From NCBI GenBank assembly GCA_963801045.1, contig CAWDDC010000003.1, forward strand, positions 992,001 to 1,056,000: DNA of 64,000 nucleotides, written 5' to 3'. The translations under genes and the position numbers were made by a program. Below the pieces are notes generated by a model. It made no database searches. It saw nothing but the letters and a program-made list of their open reading frames with translations, and had not been told where the DNA came from. The stretch comes from JACCWP01 sp963801045. GTDB lineage: Bacteria; Actinomycetota; Actinomycetes; Propionibacteriales; Nocardioidaceae. Below, in pieces: positions 35,399 through 43,051 of the stretch; position 1 is the stretch's first letter; every line of letters starts with the position of its first letter.

Positions 35399-37000
35399 TC
35401 ACGGCGCGGCGGACTCGGTGTCCCCGACGAAGGGCGCCGCGACGTACTCGAACCTCGTCCCGTCGATCACCAGCGTTGCGGGGCGCGGGCCGCCATCGTC
35501 CTGCTCCCGCACGAGCAGACAGCCCATCTCGCTGGTCCAGATGGTCCAACCCTCATGACTGCCTGTGCGGGAAAACCGGGTGGGAGTGCTTCGGCGCCAC
35601 GACACCAGCACGTCCTCGCCGCTGGGCAGCAGGTCCAGGAAGGTCTCGGGATCCGCACCGTGCCATCTCCCCTGCGGCGGCGGGTCGTCCGAAGGGTGCG
35701 GCCGCACGTACGCCGTGGGCTGCCCGAGCCGGTCGGTGAGCACGAGCTGCGCGCCCGAGCTCTGGACGTCGACGGAGCCCGTGTCGTCCACCCAGCGCGC
35801 GACGTCCGCGTCCCGGTCACGGCCGACCGGGAGAACCTGAGAGCCGACGTGCAACAGCCCGGTGTCGCGATCGGGCGCCGGGTCGAGACGGACGACCTCA
35901 GGGGCTTCCGGGGCGAACCAGGTGCCCAGCCACTCCGCCGGAGGAACCACCTGCTCGGCGCGCGGCAGGTCCACGAGCTCGCGCAGCACCGACCAGGCGA
36001 GCCGGCGTGGCATCAGGCTGCCCACGTTGGAGAGGGCCACCACTCCCAGCCCTGGACCCGGCCCAGAGCTGTCGAAGGAGAGGAGGTACGAGCGGTATCC
36101 GTACATGCCGCCGCTGTGCTCGACCAGCGGCCCGAACGGTGTGGAGGCACACATCACGCCCAAGCCGTAGCGGGTGACAGTGCCGTCGATCAGCCGCCCG
36201 GGACGGACCAGCTCATCGCGAATGTCACGACCGAGCACGCGGCCGTCCGCCAGGAACGCCTGCCAGCGAGCCAGGTCGCCGAGCGTCGTGAGCACCGCCC
36301 CGTCGCCGTACTGCACGAGCGGCATCTCATGGCGGACCAGCCGTTTCCCGACCGGGGAGTAGCTGAATGCCATCGCCGGCAGGACCAGGCCGTGCTCGTC
36401 ACGGACGCGCGAACGGTCCATGCCCAGTGGGGCGAACACACGGTCGGCGAGGAGCCCGGGCAGTTCCTGACCAGTGGCCCGACGCATCGCAAGCGCGGCG
36501 AGGACGTAGCCCGTGTTGGAGTAGCGCACCCCGGTGCCCGGCGGGCGGTCGGCGGCGCCGATACCGCGCAGTGCCGCCACCAACCCTTCCTCGCCGCTGA
36601 GGCTGCCGAGGAACCCGCCGGACAGGTCGTGCCGGGCGAGGTAGTCAGGCAGTCCGGCCGTGTGCTGCAGGCAATGCCGAAGCGTCACCGGCGTGCCGAC
36701 GTCGAGCTCGGGGACCAGTTCGCGGGTGTCGGCGTCGAGGTCGAGCGCGCCGTCGCGCGCCAGCAGGATCGCCACGGTGGCTGTCATCTGCTTCGAGACC
36801 GAAGCGATGTCGAACACAGTCGCCGCACTGATGGGCACCGCGTGCTCGACCGAAGCGAGTCCGGCCGCGGCCCAGGACTCGACGTTGCCGTCGCGCACCA
36901 CCCCGACGAGCGCCCCTGGGCCGTTCTCGGTGACGCCGGCGGTCGCGATCGCGGCGTCCACGTGCCGTTCGAGGACGGGACGTGGAGGCAATGGCGTCAT
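35399..37000 (-). CDS. D-aminopeptidase-like serine hydrolase (S12 family), copy A
   Basis: A 533-residue penicillin-recognising-fold hydrolase without signal peptide, so cytoplasmic. Active-site motifs: SVSK (SxxK, about residue 68), YSN (YxN, about 162) and HSGG (HxG, about 297) replacing the KTG of beta-lactamases. HxG, an additional ~200-residue C-terminal beta region and total length near 520 match Ochrobactrum D-aminopeptidase (DAP), which removes N-terminal D-residues from peptides. ATG 37000 overlaps the stop of the paralogue upstream (ATGA). D-specificity is inferred from the family and the D-amino-acid genes beside it. Confidence 0.85.
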   Translation of the reverse strand: MTPLPPRPVLERHVDAAIATAGVTENGPGALVGVVRDGNVESWAAAGLASVEHAVPISAATVFDIASVSKQMTATVAILLARDGALDLDADTRELVPELDVGTPVTLRHCLQHTAGLPDYLARHDLSGGFLGSLSGEEGLVAALRGIGAADRPPGTGVRYSNTGYVLAALAMRRATGQELPGLLADRVFAPLGMDRSRVRDEHGLVLPAMAFSYSPVGKRLVRHEMPLVQYGDGAVLTTLGDLARWQAFLADGRVLGRDIRDELVRPGRLIDGTVTRYGLGVMCASTPFGPLVEHSGGMYGYRSYLLSFDSSGPGPGLGVVALSNVGSLMPRRLAWSVLRELVDLPRAEQVVPPAEWLGTWFAPEAPEVVRLDPAPDRDTGLLHVGSQVLPVGRDRDADVARWVDDTGSVDVQSSGAQLVLTDRLGQPTAYVRPHPSDDPPPQGRWHGADPETFLDLLPSGEDVLVSWRRSTPTRFSRTGSHEGWTIWTSEMGCLLVREQDDGGPRPATLVIDGTRFEYVAAPFVGDTESAAP

Positions 37001-38571
37001 GTCGCGTCACGCCGATCAACGCGACGCAGGACCAGACGGCCGTCCCACAGCCGCAGGGTCGCGCCGTCCGGGTGCGCCTCCTCTGCGGTCATGATCCCGT
37101 CGTCGCCGACCCGGAAGACAGCGATGCCGTCCTCGACGGCCACCGGGTGGAGCTCACGCGACGCCTGGTGATCGAGCTCCAGCGCGACCGTGTCGCCGAC
37201 CGACCGGACGCGAGCGCGGGTCCCGAGGTCGGGCAGCTCGTAGGCACCGATGAGGCTTCGGGTGTCGGGAAGGGCGCCAACCGGGCGCCGCAGCGAGGTG
37301 CGGTGCCCCATCCGGTCCGTGAGCGTGGCGGTCGACCCGTCCATGGTGAGGACCACGTCGTCGTACGCGTCTGTCCATCCGTCGTCAGCGGGTCGGAGGA
37401 CGTCGCCCCCGGGCTCGACGCGGACCTCCCCGGCACCGGGCACGAGCCGTACGCAGGCGGTGCCACCGGCCCCGATCCACGTGCCCGCGTGTTCGTCAGC
37501 GAACGAGCGCTCGGCCACAGGAGCAACGGACGTGCCCGACAGTGCCGCCACCAGCCGGTTGACGATCTGCGAGGCCGCCACGTCGCCGCGGTTGGCCAGC
37601 ACCGCCACCCCGATGCCCAGCGACGGCAGCGACGCGATCCCGGAGCGGTACCCGTACATCGCCCCGCCGTGCATCACCGCGTCGACGTCTCCGAAGCGTC
37701 GGTGCTGGATGCCCAGGGCGTAGCCGTTGCGGCGTCCGTCGGCGAGCGTGGACCGGGTCAACAGGGTCTCGCGGACCCCCGCACCGAGGACGCGACCGTC
37801 GAGGAGAAACCCGTGCCAGCCCGCGAGGTCGTCCAGCGTGGTGAGCACGGCTCCGTCACCGACCTGCGCCTCGACCATCTCCTCGCGCGCGAACCCGCCA
37901 CCAGGACGCGGCACGTAGCTGAATGCCAGCTGCGGGGCCACGACCCCGAGCTCGTCGTGCAGGCGGGTGTGCTGCATGTCGAGCGGCTGGAAGACGCGCT
38001 CGTCCATCAGGGACCCGAAGGACTGACCGGTGGCCCTGGCCAGCACAGCGGCTGCGAGCACGTACCCGGTGTTGGAGTAGCGGATGTCCGTCCCGGGGTC
38101 GAACACCGGCGTCACCATCCGCGACAGGCAGGTCAGGAAGTCGGCGGTGTCGGCAATGGCTCCCAGCGGTAGGCCGGCGAGCTCGGTGAGGTCCATGTAG
38201 TCGTTGAGCCCGCTGGTGTGCTGCAGACAGTGGCGCAATGACACGCCGGGGAGCCGGAGCTCAGGCACCAGCTCCCGGACGTCGGCGTCGAGGTCGACCA
38301 AGCCGTCGCGCGCTGCCAGCACCGCGGCGGTGGCAGTCATCTGCTTCGAGACCGAGGCGAGGTCGAAGACGGTGTGGCGGCCGATCGGGACGTCGTGCTC
38401 GAGGCACGCCAGCCCTTGGGTGTGGGAGGCGACCAGTCGTCCGTCCACGTACACGCCGGCGGCCACGCCCGGCTCGTTGGGGCGCTGCTGCCCAAGCTCG
38501 GCCTCCATCACCTCGCGCAGGACTGGGGCCGGATCAGGACTCGGCCGCGTGCTAGCCAGGTACGGCGACAT
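36997..38571 (-). CDS. D-aminopeptidase-like serine hydrolase (S12 family), copy B
   Basis: A 524-residue paralogue of the next gene, similar along its length (FDxASVSKQMTAT, LRHCLQHT, DIRYSNTGYVLAA, QVGDGAVLTTLDDLAGW). Motifs: SVSK, YSN and HGG (HxG form). Also leaderless and with the long C-terminal DAP-like domain (about 345-524). The pair may act on different residues or exo/endo positions of the same imported peptide. Start 38571 lies inside the end of the ATPase gene (20-base overlap), so translation is coupled. Confidence 0.85.
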   Translation of the reverse strand: MSPYLASTRPSPDPAPVLREVMEAELGQQRPNEPGVAAGVYVDGRLVASHTQGLACLEHDVPIGRHTVFDLASVSKQMTATAAVLAARDGLVDLDADVRELVPELRLPGVSLRHCLQHTSGLNDYMDLTELAGLPLGAIADTADFLTCLSRMVTPVFDPGTDIRYSNTGYVLAAAVLARATGQSFGSLMDERVFQPLDMQHTRLHDELGVVAPQLAFSYVPRPGGGFAREEMVEAQVGDGAVLTTLDDLAGWHGFLLDGRVLGAGVRETLLTRSTLADGRRNGYALGIQHRRFGDVDAVMHGGAMYGYRSGIASLPSLGIGVAVLANRGDVAASQIVNRLVAALSGTSVAPVAERSFADEHAGTWIGAGGTACVRLVPGAGEVRVEPGGDVLRPADDGWTDAYDDVVLTMDGSTATLTDRMGHRTSLRRPVGALPDTRSLIGAYELPDLGTRARVRSVGDTVALELDHQASRELHPVAVEDGIAVFRVGDDGIMTAEEAHPDGATLRLWDGRLVLRRVDRRDAT

Positions 38572-39385
38572 CGTGGTCCAGCACCGAGCGGCGGGAGTGG
38601 CGGGTGGCCGGGATGACCATCGGGCTGCCGCTGTCAGGATCGGGCAGCACCCGGCAGCGCAGGTCGAAGGTCTCCTCGATGAGCTCCGATGTCACGATGT
38701 CGCGGGGCGCGCCCTGGGCACGGATGCCGCCGTCGCGCATGACCACCAGGTGGGTGGCGTAACGGGCAGCCAGGTTGAGCTCGTGCAGGACGACGACCAG
38801 GGTGCGGCCACCGGTCTCGTGCAGCTCCGCGCACAGGTCGAGGATGTCGATCTGGTGGGCGATGTCGAGGAAGGTCGTCGGCTCGTCCAGCAGCAGCACC
38901 GGAGTGTCCTGGGCCAGCGCCATCGCCAGCCAGACCCGCTGCCGCTGACCGCCGGAGAGCTCGTCGACCGGTCGCTTGGCGAGATCCTGCACGTGGGTCC
39001 GCTCCATCGCCTGCTGGACCGCGACCTCGTCATCAGTGCTCCACTGCCGCAGGAAGCCCTGGTGGGGATAGCGGCCACGGGACACCAGGTCAGCGACCGT
39101 GATGCCACTCGGGGCGATCGACGTCTGCGGCAGCAGCCCCAGCCGCCGAGCGACCTCCTTGGTGCCGTACGACGAGATCAGCTTGCCGTCCAGGTGCACC
39201 TCACCGGAGGCTGGCTTGAGCATGCGCGCCAACGCTCGTAACAGGGTCGACTTTCCGCAGGCGTTCGGTCCGATGATCATCGTCAGCGACTGGTCAGGCA
39301 CGACGAAGCTGAGGTCTTCGGCCACGGTGCGCGCGTCGTAGCGCAGACACAGGTGCGACCCGGTCAGAGGGCTCTGGTCGTTCAC
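38552..39385 (-). CDS. Siderophore-type ABC transporter ATPase (FecE/FepC class)
   Basis: A 277-residue ATPase. Walker A GPNACGKST (Ala where Gly is usual), PQTSIAPSGITVADLVSRGRYPHQG (the GRxPH motif of the siderophore class), signature LSGGQRQRVWLAMALAQ, Walker B VLLLDEPTTFLD and His switch VVLHELNLAARY. GTG 39385 (VNDQSPLTGSHL) has GAAGGG nine bases upstream and gives the usual length; GTG 39433, overlapping the permease stop, is an alternative. Energises the two FecCD permeases upstream. Confidence 0.92.
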   Translation of the reverse strand: MNDQSPLTGSHLCLRYDARTVAEDLSFVVPDQSLTMIIGPNACGKSTLLRALARMLKPASGEVHLDGKLISSYGTKEVARRLGLLPQTSIAPSGITVADLVSRGRYPHQGFLRQWSTDDEVAVQQAMERTHVQDLAKRPVDELSGGQRQRVWLAMALAQDTPVLLLDEPTTFLDIAHQIDILDLCAELHETGGRTLVVVLHELNLAARYATHLVVMRDGGIRAQGAPRDIVTSELIEETFDLRCRVLPDPDSGSPMVIPATRHSRRSVLDHDVAVPG

Positions 39386-39425
39386 GCAATCGGACCCTTC
39401 TGCTCGGGCATGGTCGGCCGCATGG

Positions 39426-40514
39426 TCACTCACGACCGGCACGGTTCTCGATGAACAGGAGCAGCGCGAGGTATCCGCCACCGACGACCAGCGTGGCCAC
39501 GCCGACCGGCAGCTGCAGGGGGTACATCGCCCACTGGGCGACCAGATCGCTGATCACCAGCATCAGGGCGCCCATCACCGCGGCAGGAATGAGCCCGATC
39601 GTGGCGCCTCCGCACAGGCGTCGGGCGACCTGGGGAGCTGCCAGCGCGATGAAGGCGATCGGTCCAGCGGCCGCCACCGCCACCGCGGTCAGCGCCGTCC
39701 CCAGCAGCAGGAGCCAGCGCCGGGTGTTCTCGACCGGGATCCCGAGGGCGGAGGCCAGGTCGTCACCCATCTCGAGGATGCTGAGGCGGCGAGCGAACAC
39801 GAGCGTGGCCGGCACCAACACGAGCAGAGCAAGCCCCACTCCCTGGACCTGCTCCCAGGTGCGGTCGTTGAGGCTTCCGGTCAGCCAGACCATCGCCTTC
39901 ATGGCCTCGAGGATGTTCGCCCGCAGCAGCAGGAGGGCAGTCATGGCGCTGAGGAAGGCGCTGATGCCGATCCCGACCAGGATCAACCGGTAGCTCTGGA
40001 CGCCGTGCCGGTACGAGAGCACGTAGACGAGCACCGCCACGGCGAATCCGCCGGCAAGGGCGCCGACGGTGATCGATCCCTGACCGCCGTGCAGCACGAG
40101 CATTGCCACGACGGCGCCCATGGAGGCGCCCTCGGTGAAGCCGATGATGTCGGGACTTCCCAGCGCGTTACGGGTGAGGCTCTGGAAGACCCCACCCGCC
40201 AGGCCGAGCGCCGCACCGACCAGCACCGCGGTCAGGGTCCGGGGCAGGCGCAGGTCGTAGACCACGAAGTCCTGGATCCGGGTGCCGCGACCCGCGAAGG
40301 TGCGCAGCACGTCTGCCGGTGCGATCGGGTAGTCCCCCAGCCCCAGTGCCACCACCACGAGGGCAAAGGTGGCGACGAGCAGCAGGCCGGAGACGACGAC
40401 GGCGCGCGGGACATAGAGGATCGACACCCTGCCCCGACGTGTCTGCAGCAGCCGGGCGGAGAGACCGTCGTCCTGGGGGTCTCGGCGAACGCGCGGTTCC
40501 TCGGTGGTGGTCAC
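39426..40514 (-). CDS. Siderophore-type ABC transporter permease (FecCD family), second
   Basis: A 362-residue permease with about nine to ten TM helices. FecCD features: RLPRTLTAVLVGAALGLAGGVFQSLTRNALGSPDIIGFTEGAS, SYRLILVGIGISAFLSAMTAL, WLTGSLNDRTW and FIALAAPQVARRLCGG (coupling loop), here quoted in parts. GTG 40514 overlaps the stop of the first permease by four bases (GTGA). Forms a heterodimeric channel with it. Confidence 0.92.
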   Translation of the reverse strand: MTTTEEPRVRRDPQDDGLSARLLQTRRGRVSILYVPRAVVVSGLLLVATFALVVVALGLGDYPIAPADVLRTFAGRGTRIQDFVVYDLRLPRTLTAVLVGAALGLAGGVFQSLTRNALGSPDIIGFTEGASMGAVVAMLVLHGGQGSITVGALAGGFAVAVLVYVLSYRHGVQSYRLILVGIGISAFLSAMTALLLLRANILEAMKAMVWLTGSLNDRTWEQVQGVGLALLVLVPATLVFARRLSILEMGDDLASALGIPVENTRRWLLLLGTALTAVAVAAAGPIAFIALAAPQVARRLCGGATIGLIPAAVMGALMLVISDLVAQWAMYPLQLPVGVATLVVGGGYLALLLFIENRAGRE

Positions 40515-41575
40515 AGTTCCGACAGCCGAGGTCGACGGGCGATGTAGACGAAGAAGGGAGCGCCGATGGCAGCCAGGACGACCGCGACCTCCAGCTCCGA
40601 GGGGCGCACGAGCACCCGGCCGATGACGTCGGCGGCGAGCATGAAGATCGGGCCGAGGACCAGGGAGTACGGAAGGAGCCATCGATAGTTGGGCCCGGTG
40701 AACGTACGCGCGAAGTGCGGCACGACCAGGCCCACGAAGCTGATCGGGCCGACCGCGGCGGTGCCCGCGCCACAGAGCAGGGTGACGGCCACGATGCCGG
40801 CCACCCGGATGCGCTGCACCTTGGCACCCAACGCCTTCGCTGTCTCGTCGCCGAGGCCGAGCGCGTTCAGCGAGTTGGCCATGGCCAGGCCGGTCCCGAT
40901 GCCCACGATCAGGAACGGAGCGACCTGCCACAGCACGGCGGCGTCTCGACCCGCCAGGGCGCCGACCGACCAGGACCGGATGCCGTTGAAGACGGCGAGG
41001 TCGGTGAGGACGATGGCGGAGGTGACTCCGGCGGCGACCGCACCGATCGCGGCGCCGGCGAGGACGAGACGCACCGGGTTGGGGCCGGCGCGACCCACCG
41101 ACCCGAGGGCGTAGACCGCCACTGTGGCAAGCGCTGCACCGGCCAGGGAGAACCAGACGTACCCCTGAAGGCTGGTGACGCCGAAGACCGCGATGGCCAG
41201 CACGACGCCCAGTCCGGCGCCGAAGTTGACACCGAGCAGGCCGGGGTCGGCCAGGGGGTTGCGGCTGAGGGCTTGCATGAGCGCGCCGGCCAGGGCCATG
41301 CCAGCTCCGACCAGGATGGCAAGGATGGTCCGCGGGACGCGGAGCTGGCGGATCACGAAGTCGTTCTCGGTGCCGGTGGGGTTGACCAACGCGTGCCAGA
41401 CCTCGTCCAGCGGGATCTGTCGGGTGCCGATCGCAAGACTCATGCCGACCAGCAGGAGCAGCACCAGCAAGCAGCCGAGCAACCCGAGCCAGAGGAGCCC
41501 GCTTCGGGTCCGGCCCGACTCCTGCCCACGCTCACGCAGCGGTCTGACCCCGGGGAGGACGGCGGGGGTGGGCAT
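40511..41575 (-). CDS. Siderophore-type ABC transporter permease (FecCD family), first
   Basis: A 354-residue permease with about nine to ten TM helices: LRVPRTILAILVGAGMALAG, MQALSRNPLADPGLLGVNFGAG, LVLAGAAIGAVAAGVTSAIV and FVGLVVPHFARTFTGPNYRW (coupling loop). First gene of the minus-strand operon; ATG 41575 has AGGAAGG eight bases upstream. Its promoter lies in the 41576-41730 gap shared with the divergent esterase gene, where no DtxR/IdeR-type iron box was found by eye. Confidence 0.92.
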   Translation of the reverse strand: MPTPAVLPGVRPLRERGQESGRTRSGLLWLGLLGCLLVLLLLVGMSLAIGTRQIPLDEVWHALVNPTGTENDFVIRQLRVPRTILAILVGAGMALAGALMQALSRNPLADPGLLGVNFGAGLGVVLAIAVFGVTSLQGYVWFSLAGAALATVAVYALGSVGRAGPNPVRLVLAGAAIGAVAAGVTSAIVLTDLAVFNGIRSWSVGALAGRDAAVLWQVAPFLIVGIGTGLAMANSLNALGLGDETAKALGAKVQRIRVAGIVAVTLLCGAGTAAVGPISFVGLVVPHFARTFTGPNYRWLLPYSLVLGPIFMLAADVIGRVLVRPSELEVAVVLAAIGAPFFVYIARRPRLSEL

Positions 41576-41730
41576 GGCAATGACCTTCCTGCACATCCTC
41601 GGCCGTCGATTCGGCCAACTCGATCAACCGCCGGGTGCCAACTTGTGGAGTCGCACGAGTCGCGGGCCTGGGGTCGTGGCCGACGATGGGACACTACCGA
41701 CCCTCGCGGCTGAGCGAGGGTGAACGGCAG

Positions 41731-43050
41731 GTGGAGACGCAGATGCTGCTGGCACCGACCGTGCCCGACCCACGCGGGCACCCGGTGCTGGAGCGGCTGG
41801 CGTCGGTGGTCGCCGCGCCCGGGCAGGCAACGGTCGAGCAGCTGTGGTCGGAGGCTGCGCGCCTGACCACCCCCGTGGTGCGTGATGTACCCGACGACCC
41901 GGCCACCTGCGAAGTCACGTTCCTGTGGCGGGCGAGCGGCAGCGACGTCACCTCAGTCCGGTTGAACGGCGCCCCCGTCTGGCACGAGTCCGATGAGGTG
42001 CTCGATCATCCGGACGGGCTCGTCGGAGCGACCCGGATGGTCCCCGTGCCCGGCACCGACGTGTGGTGGCGCTCCTACCTGGTGCCCAGCAACCTGCGGA
42101 CGCACTACTCCTTCCAGGAGTCGCGGGGCTCCGACACGGGCGACCGCCCAGACCTGCCCGACCCGCTCAATCCGCGCCGATGGCCCGATGCGCCCGCCGC
42201 GGAGCCACCGCTCCCGGACTGGGAGGAGGAGGCCCTGGGCTGGCCCTACCTCGAGCTTCCCGATGCGCCCGCCACCGAGTGGAGCGAGACGGACTCCGGC
42301 GTAGCGCGCGGTGAGCTGACCCTGCACCGGATGCGCAGCGTGTTGCGAGCCGACCAGCGTCGGGTGTGGGTGTGGGTCCCGCCGGCGGGACCGAGCGCGA
42401 GCAGCGACTCGGCTCTCCCCGTGCTGGTGATGCACGACGGCTGGCACTGGACCCTTCCCGGCTCGTCCATCGCCACCATGCTCGACCACCTCGTCGCTGC
42501 CGGCACGGTGCCTCGCATGGTCGTCGTCGCCCAGGAGTCGCCGTCGGGAGGGCGTGACGAGCTCGCCTGTGATCCGCGCTTCGTCGACTTCCTCACCGAG
42601 GAGCTGCTGCCCTGGGCGCGGCAGCGGTGGCCCGTGACCACACACCCCGAGCGCACCGCGATCGCAGGGCAGAGTCTGGGCGGACTGAATGCTGTCTACG
42701 CGGCTCACCGACGCCCCGATGTCTTCGGCGCCGTGCTGTCGCAATCCGGGTCCTTCTGGTGGCCGGACGGCACCGCGTTCGGGACCGGTGCCGGCGAGGT
42801 CATGCAGATGTACGCCGAGGCGCCCCGGCCGTCGGTCCGGTTCTCGCTCGACGTCGGGTTGCTGGAGGGACGCATGGTGGCGGTGAACCGCCACTTGCGC
42901 GACGTGCTGGTCGCGGGAGGCCATGACGTCACCTATCGCGAGTTCATGGGCGGGCACACCTGGCTGACGTGGGCGGCCGCGCTGCCGGAGTCCCTTCGCG
43001 CAGTCACGCGTGGCTGGAGCTCGGACGTCGAGCAGTGGCGAGGCCTGTGA
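41731..43050 (+). CDS. Enterochelin-esterase-like hydrolase (Fes type)
   Basis: A 439-residue two-domain esterase. N-terminal Ig-like domain as in Fes (PATCEVTFLWRASGSDVTSV, GTDVWWRSYLVP, THYSFQ, DPLNPRRWP). C-terminal alpha/beta hydrolase: LPVLVMHDGWHWT, nucleophile in TAIAGQSLGGLNAVYA (GxSxG), VLSQSGSFWW and final His in FMGGHTWLTW. Fes enzymes open the ester backbone of tri-catecholate siderophores to free iron in the cytoplasm. GTG 41731 and ATG 41743 are both possible starts. Divergent from the transporter operon, two bases before the PucR regulator gene. Confidence 0.85.
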   Translation: METQMLLAPTVPDPRGHPVLERLASVVAAPGQATVEQLWSEAARLTTPVVRDVPDDPATCEVTFLWRASGSDVTSVRLNGAPVWHESDEVLDHPDGLVGATRMVPVPGTDVWWRSYLVPSNLRTHYSFQESRGSDTGDRPDLPDPLNPRRWPDAPAAEPPLPDWEEEALGWPYLELPDAPATEWSETDSGVARGELTLHRMRSVLRADQRRVWVWVPPAGPSASSDSALPVLVMHDGWHWTLPGSSIATMLDHLVAAGTVPRMVVVAQESPSGGRDELACDPRFVDFLTEELLPWARQRWPVTTHPERTAIAGQSLGGLNAVYAAHRRPDVFGAVLSQSGSFWWPDGTAFGTGAGEVMQMYAEAPRPSVRFSLDVGLLEGRMVAVNRHLRDVLVAGGHDVTYREFMGGHTWLTWAAALPESLRAVTRGWSSDVEQWRGL

Positions 43051-43051
43051 G

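Noticed and set aside
41576..41730. DtxR/IdeR iron box before the siderophore-type operon
   Set aside because: No palindrome close to the consensus was found by eye on either strand.
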